Source: Sternotherus odoratus (lineage: Eukaryota > Chordata > Testudines > Kinosternidae). Taken from it: a stretch of 64,000 nt of DNA. Both the position numbers and the translations under genes were made by a program. This document shows positions 21,841 to 32,764 of this stretch, piece by piece (within the stretch, counting starts at the first letter, position 1; every line of letters starts with the position of its first letter). The stretch lies in the NCBI GenBank assembly GCA_032164245.1, contig JAVMKO010000021.1:8748285-8812284 (forward strand), written 5' to 3'. The notes beneath the pieces are model-generated. The model was not told where the DNA came from and did not search any database. It saw nothing but the letters and a program-made list of their open reading frames with translations.

Positions 21841-24094
21841 ATCCAGACAGTTCCTCACCTCCCAGGGGCCATGTGCCAGATGTATCCACGTTCGTGTGTC
21901 GCTCAGGCGCTGTGGCTATGGGGAGCCCGTACAAGCAATGTAGATAGATTCCATGCTGGCCTCCAAATACCAGCCCCGGTCACGACCTAGCTGGGCTGGC
22001 TTTAAATCAGCACCGGGGGTAGAGGCAGCCGCCCCCCCAACTCCAGCTACCTGATCTACTTAAAAATAGCCCTTAGCTGCCATGTTCCAATACAGATCCC
22101 AGCTTTCCCCATTTTGGGGGATGCTGGGAGTTGTGCCCCCCCCCCCAATAAAGCTAGATCAGGATCTGAACTTTCCCAAAGTTTGGAGGCTCAGCTCTGG
22201 GGTCCTGCTTTGAGCCTGTCTTTAAGCACCCCAGGGCCGGGGGATGTGATGTAGCAGCGAAACAAGTTGATGGCCTGAGCGCGTGCTGCTCTGTGGGGTG
22301 GATCTGACAGACAGGAGCGAAAAGAAACTTTCATAGCCGGTGAAATTGGCTTCATCCGCCACCGTCCTTAACAACGTGCTGAGACGCCCAGGCTGGTCAT
22401 GGGGTCAGGGTGTGAGGAACGGTGCCCAAGCCCAGAGCTGCCCCTGCTCCCATTCCAGCGCGGGGGAGGTGGGACAGGACCCGAAAGGGACAGCGGCTCA
22501 CGAGTCCCTCCGCCGGGTGAATGGGAGGACACAGGGCCTGGCAGCGGGGCTGAGGGAGAAGCAGCCCGTCAGGGAAGGGATGGAGGCAGAAGGGGGAGAA
22601 TTGTACAGTACCAAGCCCCTGGCTCCAAAGTCCCGCCAGGCTATCAGCTGCCTTCCAAAGGGCGCCGGGGAGCGCTCGGCTCTCGGGGAAGACGGATGGT
22701 GTAATAGTTCGGGGGGCCTGGCTGGGGCACTGGGTTAAAGCCGCCTCCTGTACAAATCCTGGCCTAAAAAGCCCCAAATGGAATGGATTTAATGGGCTCA
22801 CCCTCCAGGCTAACGCCCTCCAGCCGCCCTGCCCTTCCCCCGCCCAGGAGCATCTGCAGGGGGCCGGGAAGAGCAGAGCTGAGCGAGGGGCTCGGAGTGG
22901 AAGAGCCGGGTGCAGGGCTGGGCTGGGCACGGGGCGGCCCCGTCGGGAAGAGCCAGGGACGCGGCAAGTCAGGCCTGCTTTGAGGGAGACCGGCGCTCCT
23001 GGCCCTTCCCTCCTCCTCCCTGCCCCCTGTCCACGCTGCCGCCCACGGCCCTTTCTCCTGGCTGATCGGGGTCACCCGGCTCCCCCTCACCCTCCTGTTA
23101 GCTGAGAGATGCCAGGGCTGTTGAAGGGGGGGGAGGGAGACCTGGCCCTAGGACTGGTCCTGAGCTCCCCGAGCCTGTGAGCTGGAGGGGAAGCGCTGTG
23201 CTAGCTGCAGAGGCAGAAGTGCGTCCTTGAGGCCCCTTGGACTGTCCATGCCAGTCGTCTCTAGGCCGGCCTCCCGCCGGACAGCCGCCAACCCCGGACG
23301 GGCGCTCCCGGGAGTGAAGGCTTCTGGGTTCCAGGCCCGGCTCGGCCCCGTTTTGCTGTGTGACCCGGGGTGAATCGCACTTGGAGGATCAATTAGCCAA
23401 TGTTTGCAACGCCTGAGTGCTCTGGAAAGGGGCCTCCCTGCCCTGGGTGGGAGGGTCTCTGGGCTCTGAGGGGCCGGGGCCGCGCTGCTCCAAGCCGGTT
23501 GCTTTGAAGGGGCTGCTTGATCCGCAAGCTGTTGGGTGCTTCGGCACCTTCAAAGCATTCCGCTGCCTGGCAGGAGTGTTTGGAGAGCGGCCTGCCTTGG
23601 GCTGGGGGACTCGCCCGAGGAAGGCATCCCAGAGGACTAGTCCGCACAGTCCCCCAGGTGTTTGATGTGCTGGGGACGAGGGGAGCCGAACGGCTAGCGA
23701 CTATAACGCTAATAGTCCATTGCGCTTCTCCGGCCTCTGCCCAGAGCCTGTAGACAGGCAAAGGCAAGGCAAACCCGGGAGTGAGTAAATAGCACACACT
23801 CCAAACTCCTGCCCCGGTGCAGGGCATGGATGCTGGCACAATCTCAGCACTCAGAGGCAGCAGCCTCCTCGGGGGGGGAGGGGGGGATATTTCTGTCTCT
23901 GTCACCCATTCACCCCCCATTCTGGGGGCACTGGGGAGGTGAGCACACCTGCCCCTTGGGCGGATACCCTCTCCTGGCTGCTCCGGGGAGCAGTTTTCAT
24001 TCACTCTGGTACTGATCTTGGTTGGATTAGAACCACCTGCCAGGGGAAGGTTCGGGGTGGACGTTGCTGAGAGAGAGAGGGCGGTTGTAGGGTG

Positions 24095-24210
24095 CAGGCC
24101 AGGCCTGGGACTCAGGACACTGCGTTCAATTCCTGCCTCTGCCACACTGTGGCCTTGGGCCAATCCCTTAATCTCTGGGCTTCTATTCCCCATCTGCCAA
24201 ATGGGGACGT
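24095..24210 (+). repeat. MIR-like SINE fragment
   Basis: CAATTCCTGCCTCTGCCACA, then GGCCTTGGGCCAATCCCTTA and CATCTGCCAAATGGGGA, matches the MIR order. Confidence 0.75.
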
Positions 24211-25315
24211 GCCTTGACTTCTCCCGCTCTGGGGCTGGTTAGGCTCTCAGCTTTTCAGGGCAGGGACCGTCTCTTCTGATTATTTAGGATGGATCTGTGC
24301 AGCCCCTGGCGCAGTTGGGGCATGCTCTGAGTCAGGGGCAAAGCAAGCAATGAAAACGAAAATTCATCCCGTGGTCTGGCTGCGTGGGGCGGTCAGTCCC
24401 TCTGAGCCAGAGTTGAATACCTCAGCAAAGTCTTTCCTCTGTTAGCTGGCGGGGGCTGGTTACATTATTGCCACGGCAGGATGGAAACTCAACCTGAGCT
24501 GGGGGGTCAGGGAAAGGCTCGGGGGGAGGTTTTCTTCTGATGTTATTGGAGCTCAGCTCTTAGTCTGGCTCCTCCGCAGAATCAGCTGCAGGTTAGGCAG
24601 ATCATCGAACGGTATATGACCAGAGGCGGGTACAGGCTAGGCATGGAATAACCCCTTAAATAGCAGCTCTTTTGGCAACTCTTGGCTGGTTGACCTTCCG
24701 TCAGCGGTGGCGCCACCTTCTGTGTTTCTCCGATCACGTGGCCCCGGGGTGCGTTGTTTGTGTCATTGTCCCTTATCTCCCCAGACACATCATCGTACAA
24801 CTTTCCAAAGGTTACGCTGCTCTCCTCCCACTGACCTGTTTCCTTTCCCAAAGACGGTGGCGGGATGCCTGGGAATTTGTTTACCCTTGGTCCCTGTCCC
24901 AGCAAGAGAGGCATGCAGCACAGAGCCTGGCCCAGGGAATGCACACGCAGCTCATGTCCGTTCAGGGCTGCGCAGGGAGCAGGTCAAACAGGGCTGTGGA
25001 AAGCAGTGTGGCCCTCTATGGGTTTGCTTTCAGCCACAGCCTCTCGGCTACTGGTGACGGCCACAAGGAAGGCAAATGAGGCTTCTGTCCTTCTTCAAGG
25101 CTTCTTGATAAAGAAGGACCTGAAGAGTTTTTATGCACGTGCACACTCTCTCTGTCTCTCTCTCTCGTTCAGGGATGCATTTTGTCAGATTTTCGCTGAA
25201 GTTCCCCTAGAGAAGTGGCCCGTGAGACTTCACAGGCCTTAAATGATGGGCAGGACTTTGAATCTTTAACAAGGAGCTTCCCTGCCAAGAAGTTGTTAGG
25301 CATTTGAGTTGAATA

Positions 25316-25390
25316 CAGTAGAACCCCGTTTATCCGGCCCTCCATTATCGGGGTCTCTGTCTTAACCCAACCACCAGTGTCCACAGGATG
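25316..25390 (+). mobile_element. Tigger/pogo-like transposon end fragment
   Basis: CAGTAGAACCCCGTTTATCC preceded by TA matches the terminal inverted repeat of Tigger-type TcMar elements. Only this end is recognisable. Confidence 0.55.
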
Positions 25391-26484
25391 GTGACGAAGC
25401 ATTTAAACGTCCCCCTTCTTGCACGCCCGAGCCGTTGCATCTAGTAAAGCGTACAGCGCCGGTTCTTAAAAATGCAGAAACGATCAACTCGAGCGACTCA
25501 CAACTAGCCCCGTCTTGCTGCGGTTTCCGCTCGGAAGGATCATTTCTGCATTTTTAAACGCTGGTTCTCGTTACTAAAAATAGGATGTGACATGCTGGGC
25601 TCAGCCTGGGGGTCCCCCTCGGCACCTTGACCCCCCAGAGTCCCAGAAAGGCGGGAGCTCCTTGCCCATACCTGCCTCTGCTCTAGCACCGGAGGCTCCT
25701 CTGTGCCATCCCGCCAGCCCCAGGGCTTGGAAGGCTGAGGTCATATGGGCTTTGCTCTACTGGCCATCAGAGGAACTGGCTTTTTGTCATGCCCTCTCTT
25801 TTAGTAGGACTCTGCTCTAGCAAGGGGGTGACCCAGAGATTCGAGCCCCTCTCGCCGGGGCTCTGAACTGCCAAGTCTAGGGGGGGCCGGGGCTTAGCCC
25901 TGGTGCAAATGAAGCCCTGGCTCAAAGCGCTTGACAAGCAGCAATGGCAGGAGCTAGGACATCTCAGCCGCTGTTGGGGGCGGGGAGGGGCTCATCATGT
26001 CATTAGCCCCTGGAAAGCTTCAAATAAAAGCACCTTCTGGTGAACTTGGTGTGCACCAAAAGTGAGCAGCTTCTTACCCTGCACCGCCTCCTAGTGGCCA
26101 AATACAGGAATGAACTTCAACCACTTCATTCTATGAATCGGAGAGGTAGCCCTGTTAGTCTGGAATAGCAGAGGTAACAAAGAGTCCTGTGGCACCTTAA
26201 AGACTAACTAAAGTATTGAAGCATAAGCTTTCGTGGGCTAATACCCACTTCGTCGGATGCAAGCAGTGGAAGTGTCCAGGGGCAGGTATAGGTAAGTAGG
26301 CAAGAACCAGGTGGGAGGTAACAAGGTTAGTCCAATCAGGCTGAACCAGCTTGTTATCTCTAATCAGGGAGGGTGAGGTATTCCTCTAGCAGCTGAATTG
26401 GAGGTGTGAACTCGGAGAGAGGAGAAGCTGTTTTTGTAATTAGCAAGCCATTCAAAATCTTTGTTCAGTCCCACATTGATTGTG

Positions 26485-26740
26485 TCAAATTTGCAAATGA
26501 ATTGCAGCTCTGCAGTTTCTCTTTGCAGTCTGGTCTTGAAGTTTTTTTTGCTGCAATATGGTGACTTTTAAATCTGTAATTGTGTGTCCAGGCAGGCTGA
26601 AGTGTTCTCCTACAGGTTTTTGTATATTGCCATTCCTGATATCGGATTTGTGTCCATTTATCCTTTTTCGTAGGGCCTGTCCAGTTTGGCCAATGTACAT
26701 AGCAGAGGGACATTGGTGGCATATAATGGCATACCGTATA
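26485..26740 (-). pseudogene. GIY-YIG endonuclease remnant of Penelope-like element
   Basis: A shifted frame encodes ICHQCPSAMYIGQTGQALRK and then RINGHKSDIRNGNIQKPVGE, followed by HFSLPGHTITDLKV. The YIGQTG and HKSDIR segments with HF at the end are characteristic of the GIY-YIG domain of Penelope-like elements. The domain is one base out of frame with the reverse transcriptase around 26724-26740, so it cannot be made as a fusion from this copy. Confidence 0.8.
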
Positions 26741-27590
26741 TGACATTGGTTGATGTGCAGGTGAATGAACCAGTGATGGTATGGCTGATCTGGTTAGGTC
26801 CTGTGATGGTGTTGCTGGTGTAGATATGTGGGCAGAGTTGGCATCGAGGTTTGTTGCATGGATTGGTTCCTGAGTTGGAGTTATTATGGCGTGGTGTGCT
26901 GTTGCTGGTGAGAATCTGTTTAAGGTTGGCGGGTTGTCTGTGTGCCAGGACTGGCCTGCCTCCCAAGGCCTGTGAAAGTGAGGGATTATTGTCCAGGATG
27001 GGTTGTAGGTCACTGATGATGCGTTGGAGAGGTTTTAACTGAGGACTGTAGGTGATGGCCAGTGGTGTTCTGTTGTTTTCTTTCTTGGGCTTGTCTTGCA
27101 GCAGCAGGCTTCTGGGTACACGTCTGGCTCTGTTGATCTGTGTCCTTATTTCCTTGTGCGGGTATTGTAGTTTTGAGAAAGCTTGGTGAAGATCTTGTAG
27201 GTGTTGGTCTTTGTCTGAGGGGTTGGAGCAAATATGATTGTACCTCTGTGCTTGGCTGTAGACAATGGATCGTGTGGTATGTCCGTGATGGGAGCTGGTG
27301 GCATGAAGGTAGGCATAGCTGGCAGTAGGTTTTCGGTATAGGGTGGTGTTGATGTGGCTGTCATTAATTTGCACCGTGGTGTCTAGGAAGTGGACTTCCT
27401 GTGTGGACTGGTCCAGACTGAGGTGGATGGTGGGGTGGAAGCTGTTGAAATCCTGGTGGAATTCTTCCAGAGTTTCTTTCCCATGGGTCCAGATGATGAA
27501 GATGTCATCAATGTAGTGTAGATAAAGAAGGGGTGTGAGTGGACGAGAGTTGAGGAAGCGTTGTTCCAGGTCAGCCATAAAGATGTTAAG
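26724..27590 (-). pseudogene. Reverse transcriptase remnant of Penelope-like element
   Basis: An open frame encodes ADLEQRFLNSRPLTPLLYLH directly followed by YIDDIFIIW (YIDD codons at 27504-27515), then the thumb and connector region with LDTTVQIND, TLYRKPTASY and a CNKPRCQLC zinc-ligand-like motif. The YxDD box is the metal-binding catalytic motif of the palm. Everything N-terminal to the palm is absent because the frame starts at the inverted terminal repeat. No other interruption is seen until the frame shifts before the endonuclease. Confidence 0.85.
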
Positions 27591-28394
27591 TGGGTATAAG
27601 CCCACACAAGCTTATGCTTCAATACTTTAGTTAGTCTTTAAGGTGCCACAGGACTCTTTGTTACTTCATACTATGCAACCTCACCCTGGCTAAACTCTGC
27701 AGGGGTGCTCTCTGCTCGCATGGGACTCTGCTTTGGCGAGGCCAACCTGAGGCTCCTAGGCCCAGATCCTCACAGATATTTAGGCGCCTAACTCCCATCT
27801 CGGAGGATCTGGACTCTCGTGCCTGACGTTTGGCACGGCCCAAGACCTGCGGCTCCCTGTCCACAGCCAGGCAGGGTGGGTATCAGGTGCAAGGGGCCAG
27901 ATTGTCAAGTGGCACTGTCCGCAAAGGGGCCGCACCACTGTAAAGAAGCCCGGATTTGGGGCCCAGAATCTCTACACCTGGTGTTGAGGAATAAGGAGGA
28001 AAGACTCCAGCTTGATTCTCCGGGGGTGACTGGGAGTCCCTGAAAGACACGCTGCCCGGGGCCCTCCGGAGGTGTTTTTACAGTCACTTCCAGGAGCAGA
28101 GCTGCATTTTGGTTCGAACGGGGAATACAGGGCAAAAGAGGAAGAGGGCTGAGGGAGCAGGCCTGGCTGTACGGAAGAGACAGACCAGTTGGAGTTCCCA
28201 TCATTTCAGTGGTGCTGGGACACTTTTAATGGGGAAAGGGCTGAAAGCAGTTTTTACTTTTTGCCTCATGCCCCTCCTTATCCCTGTCTGAGCCCCCCCC
28301 CCCCTGAACTCCCCCCGTCACCCTCCAGAGCTGGGGCCGGGAGCAGGGTTGTGTCTCCGGAGGGACCTGGACTGGGGTAAGGGAGCTAAGCCTC

Positions 28395-28680
28395 AGGGCC
28401 AGCCCAGCGCCAGGAGTGGAGCCCCGGGTTGCGGGGCTGGTGACTGGGACCCTGGGAGTGGAGCCCCAGCCAGGGGGGGCTGGGAGCGGAGCCTTGGGAG
28501 CGGGCGACTGGGCGCGGAACCCCAGGAGTGGGATGCGGAGCCCCGGGCACAGGGCCAGCGGGTGGGGAGCGGGGCTGAGGCCCCTGGAGCAGAGCCCCAG
28601 GTGTGGAGCCGGGAGCAGCGTGCCAGGCGCAGAGTCCCAGGCAGAGGGGTGGGGCATGGGGCCGGCGGCCTGGGTCCCGT
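28395..28680. repeat. Degenerate GC-rich minisatellite
   Basis: Variants of GGAGTGGAGCCCC and GGGAGCGGAGCC recur every 25-40 bp through this block (for example at about 28410, 28458, 28483). The units are imperfect and G-rich on the plus strand. The open frames on both strands are by-products of the repeat. Confidence 0.6.
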
Positions 28681-28879
28681 GTAAAACCTACAGCACCCAC
28701 CTGCACCCCTACCTCCCCTGCCTTTGCGTCATTGGATTATGCTGTATAATAGAACAATCAGAGAGTTTAAAGAATTCTCTTCTCTGGGAATAATAGGTAA
28801 AGATCCTTGGCTAAAAAGTGCTACAAAATCACCACCCAGGATATCTGTCCATGTAATGTTTTCCAGCCAGAGATCTGAG

Positions 28880-29000
28880 TGGCAAGTAGCATTATCCCCA
28901 TTTTACAGCTGGGGAAGTGGAGTCACTGAGCAGGCTAAAGACAGATGCAGGAATAGAGTCCAAAGCTTTTGAAGTCCAGTTCCCTATCAACGGAGCTATG
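28880..29000 (-). repeat. MIR-like SINE fragment
   Basis: ATTATCCCCATTTTACAGCT with GGGGAAGTGGAGTCACTGAG and then CAGGAATAGAGTCCAAAGC is the reverse complement of a MIR tail and core. Confidence 0.65.
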
Positions 29001-29449
29001 CTGCTTCTGCTGAACTCAGCCCAGCCTCGCTTGTGAGGAAAGTAACATGGAGCTGAGTAAAGGCACAGAGCAGAGACTTGGCCAGCGTCATCGAGAAAGC
29101 CACGGATGAGAATAACAAGAACAGACCCCCAGCCAAGAGGCCTGGCTCTTGCCTCTGCTCCTAGGACGGCTGTCCTAACTACTAGACCACACTTCCTATT
29201 TATGGAGATAGTTCCTCCTTCTGACTGCAGCATGGGGAACCAAACAGGTGTAGAGGTTGAAATATCCCAGGCCAGGTTGTCTATACAAACGGGTTGTGAG
29301 ACCTTCGGAAGCTTCGTATCACATCGCAATATGCAAGAAATTAAATGCATTTTGCATGTTTGTTTGTTTTAAATAAAATGAACAGAATCCACTTTTTTTT
29401 GGTAGCCGGCCTGTATCTTTAGATGCAAAGGCTGGGTCCTGTGGAGCTT

Positions 29450-29640
29450 AGGAGCCTGGGAGCCAGGACTCCTGGGTTCTATTCCCAGCTCCCTGGGGTC
29501 ATTACTTCTGTGAACCTGGGGAAGCCACGTAACTCTGTGCCTCAGTTTCCCCAGTGATAAGGTGGATTATACTCATGCTCTCGCAGGGATGCTGGAAGGG
29601 CTGAGATTGCAAAGGGCTTTGAGAGCCTCCAGTGAGGCAT
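29450..29640 (+). repeat. MIR-like SINE, fairly long copy
   Basis: AGCCAGGACTCCTGGGTTCT, CTGTGCCTCAGTTTCCCCAG and a tail with GCAGGGATGCTGGAAGGGCT GAG-type sequence follow the MIR consensus from the middle of the tRNA-like part into the LINE-like tail. Confidence 0.7.
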
Positions 29641-29907
29641 GGGATAATAGAATAATACTGCCTAGCCATCAGGGAGGCCACCAGACTTCCGCCTGTACTG
29701 TCACTGCATGCTAGGACTGCTCACCTGCTCCACGAAAGAGTTTGCTGCAGGTGTGTTTGAGGTGGCTGCTGCTACCTGTCTGATTCCTGTTGTACCGTCT
29801 GCTCTTTCCACAGGGTGCCAGCAGGTGGCGTGTTTCCCTCACAGGTCTGCCAGCTCTGGTGAACTGGGCTACAGCGAGGGGTCGACACCGGTGGCCTGGG
29901 TTGTCGG

Positions 29908-29950
29908 GTGTGTGTGTGTGTGTGTGTGTGTGTCTGTGTGTGTCTGTGTG
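29908..29950. repeat. GT microsatellite
   Basis: About 43 bases of nearly pure GT with two CTGTGTGTGT interruptions. Confidence 0.9.
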
Positions 29951-30034
29951 AGCCTGAAGCCTTCTGCTCTGGCCCATCCTGCGTCTCTAGCTCGCACGTT
30001 TCAGCCGCAAGGCAGCGTGCTTCACGGCAGAGGT

Positions 30035-30165
30035 CGGAGTCATCATCCCCATTCCACAGAGGGGGAAACTGAGGCACGGGCCGGGGACACTACTTGACTA
30101 AGGTCACCCAGCAAAGCAGAGAACTGAATGCAGGTCTCGTGGTTCCCGGGGCGGTGCTCTATCCA
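30035..30165 (-). repeat. MIR-like SINE fragment
   Basis: CATCCCCATTCCACAGAGGG, GGAAACTGAGGCACGG and AAGGTCACCCAGCAAAGCAG form the reverse complement of the MIR core. Confidence 0.7.
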
Positions 30166-31448
30166 TTCCTATGCTTACACACATGGAAAGGCTCAGCCTG
30201 GTAGGCCTCCCGGACACTCACCCTACTCTGCTCCCGTATGGCCTGATTCCCCCTTGAACAAGCACTGCTAAGCTCTGGTCTACACGCTCCAGGCTGCAGC
30301 TTTGCTCAGCCCCAGAGCCCAGCGCCAGCTGCCTCCCGCCACTTGAGATGCTTCCAGGTCACTATTGATTCCCCCCCCCCCCCCGGGATAAAGAAGCCGT
30401 TTGACTTGCTGCTCACCCCTGCACAGCTGTGCGCACAGCTGCCTTGGCAGGTGCCAGCAGGAAGGCCGGACTCCAGACCCCGAGGCTGGAGTGAAACAGC
30501 TGCAGGAGCAACAGCAAAGGGGCTGGCCAATCGGCGGAGCTAAATCTCAGCTGGGCGGACTAAGCAAAGGGGGAGAGTGAGGTTCTCGGTCGGGGGCCGG
30601 GGGGAGAAACTGCAGGAGCCCCTGGAATCTCCCCCCTTCATCCTGCTGCGTAGGTCGATAACCCTGCAGAGTCATGCCCTATGTTGGGGACAGAGGGGCC
30701 CCGGGCTGCATTTCAGCAGCACTGTCTGTATGGAGGGGAGCAGAAGTTTTGCCCTTGGCCCTGGTGGGATCAGGATGGGGCCCAAAGGTGCAGTGGGCGA
30801 CAGCTGTTTTGTAAGCGGCTTCTGTTCTTTGTCAGGCTACTCCTCCGCCGGGGCTGGTGTCTGTCACGGGGGCACGACGCTCGTGCGTCTCACTAGTGCA
30901 CGGGGGCGGGTGTAATCTCTTTGACGCCTCGTTAGTGCATTTAACGCAGCCGCCCCTAGAGACGGTGCTGATTGCAGCCTCCCTGGCCCCACAGGCTGCC
31001 CAGGGCGGTTGTCCGGAACATCAGGCTGACCCCCGGGGTCTGTGCTGGAGGGGGATCTCTCTGCACCCACAAACTGCTCTTTTTTGGAGCCCCCGTAGCT
31101 AATCCATGGACCCATGTCTGGGATTTCGGCCGGGTGCCAGGCAGGCCGCGTGGCACACATCTGGATGCGGCTGGCTGGGCTGCCTCCCTCGGCAGAGACA
31201 CCGAGCTCTGTCCCGGGGAGGTTGGGGGGCGTGGGAGAGAGATCGGGGAGGGGTGCTGAGCTGGGAGTGTCTCCCCAGGTGGGGAGGGGAGGCATCGTCC
31301 CGGTTGGGTCCCAAGGCAACGTAATCTTTGCTTTAATGCTCAACACACCCTGCCTGAGCAGCACATGTGGCACTGGAGGGCTGGTGGATGCCCCCCTCCC
31401 GAACCACCTTCCTGGTATGGAGCCCAGCGCCCCCCCAGGAAAGCCAAA

Positions 31449-31496
31449 CCCCTTCTGTGGGACGGTTCCCAGGTCCCCTTCTGTGGGACGGTTCCC
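31449..31496. repeat. 26-bp tandem duplication
   Basis: CCCCTTCTGTGGGACGGTTC plus CCAGGT occurs at 31449-31474 and repeats from 31475 for 22 bases without mismatch. Confidence 0.85.
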
Positions 31497-31691
31497 GGCT
31501 GGCCCCCACCTTTGTCACCCGGAGTCTCGGCAGCGACGGGAAGGGGAACCAGAGCTGCTGGAGGGGTGAACCCAGACCCTGTTTAGCCTGGCTCCCCCCT
31601 GGCCTGACCCAATTCAAGCTGAAGCAATGACAGAGCCCCTGGCCTCTCCCTGGGACCCTGGCCTGCACCTGTCTCTGTGGGATGCTCCAGC

Positions 31692-31814
31692 TAGAGTGAC
31701 CAGACAGCAAATGTGAAAAATTGGGACAGGGGGTGGGGGTAATAGAAGCCTATATTAGAAAAAGACCCAAAAATTGGGACTGTCCCTTTAAAATTAGGAC
31801 ATCTGGTCACCCTA
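31692..31814 (-). mobile_element. hAT-type MITE, copy 3 (complete, with 8-bp target duplication)
   Basis: A 123-bp element from TAGAGTGACC to GGTCACCCTA, flanked by a perfect 8-bp direct repeat GCTCCAGC (31684-31691 and 31815-31822). Internally it shares the pattern AAATTGGGACAGGGGGTGGG and TATATTAGAAAAAGACCC with the other copies. Confidence 0.85.
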
Positions 31815-32740
31815 GCTCCAGCAGGGCCCAGGCCCTGCTCTCCTCTGGTCTCTTGCCCTCCCGCCCTGATGATGGGGGGGGGGGGGGGAGAGGAGACAGC
31901 CCCTCTTCCTTCATTTGCAATTGTTGGTTCCCTTTTCTCCAGCCAGCAATCTGCCCCCTGCATGCCAACAGACAAAGGCTCTAGCTCCAGGGCTCTTCAC
32001 TCCCCCTGGTGTGCCCTGGGGAAGGCATTTGGCCATAAAGATTTACTGTTTGCATCTCAATGTGGGCTCCTTCCCCCACAGAGCCTGAGATGCAAAACCC
32101 AGAGATGGGCCTGCAGCCCAGGGGGACCCCAGCAGGAGGGTCCTTTGCCATGGGGCATGGGACAAGCCCCGGACTCACCCCTCGGTGCCCAGGAGGCTGT
32201 GGCTGGGTCATCAGCAGGGACTATGCCCGCGGTGAACCCCCCAGAGCCTAAGGGATCAGCGCAGGGGAGTCTTGTGAGCCCTGTTTCTGCTCCACGAAAC
32301 ACCTGAGAGTCAAAGTCTTACTGAGTCTTTAGTTCTGTTTCTGTGTGCAGGGACGGGGATAAGGGGAGGAAAATTCAAGGGGTCTTGGTCCATATTGCCC
32401 CGCTGCCTAACATTGGATAAGGTGCTGTGGGTTGGTTAACTTTCAGCCCTTCCCCGCCCCAGAGGTGTCTGTTCCTTTGAGGCGTCGACCCTAATCAGGG
32501 TGCGTGGTTTGCCTGTGTGTCTGTCCTCTGATTGGATGATGGAACCTTTTGAAACAGAAGGAAGATCTGCTGAGAAAACCTGGTTTTATTCTCTCAGGGA
32601 ATGAAGAGAGGTGACGCAAGATTCAGGTAATGGGGGCAGGAGAAGTGGCTAGATGACGGGTAATTCACCATGCATGTGAGATTTTCTTTTCTCAAGAAAT
32701 TATTTGCCTCTGTGGATTTAAAACCCTTTGGGATCTTCAC

Positions 32741-32764
32741 ACACACACACACACACACACACAC
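32741..32764. repeat. CA microsatellite
   Basis: Twelve uninterrupted CA units, followed by a short degenerate extension to about 32776. Confidence 0.9.

Larger units (their letters stand above)
26139..27664 (-). mobile_element. Penelope-like retroelement, 5'-truncated, with inverted terminal repeats
   Basis: The minus strand carries the remnant of a retroelement with a reverse transcriptase (YIDD motif) and a downstream GIY-YIG endonuclease, the domain pair that defines Penelope-like elements. Its ends are inverted copies of each other: 26174-26250 and 27588-27664, 77 bp with about three differences. The left end extends further, to 26139 (TCGGAGAGGTAGCC). Near-matching 13-base stretches flank the element (26125-26137 and 27665-27677, 11 of 13 identical), as expected for a target-site duplication. 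The fingers part of the reverse transcriptase is missing and the two domains are in different frames, so this copy is dead. Shorter copies of the same end occur at 10879, 39285 and 52235. Confidence 0.85.

Noticed and set aside
23393..24193. A 266-codon open frame on the minus strand
   Set aside because: It crosses a MIR-like repeat and has no domain, splice context or family resemblance.
26139..27664. Retroviral pol origin for the YIDD-bearing frame
   Set aside because: The GIY-YIG endonuclease downstream, the absence of protease, RNase H and integrase motifs, and the terminal structure fit a Penelope-like element instead.
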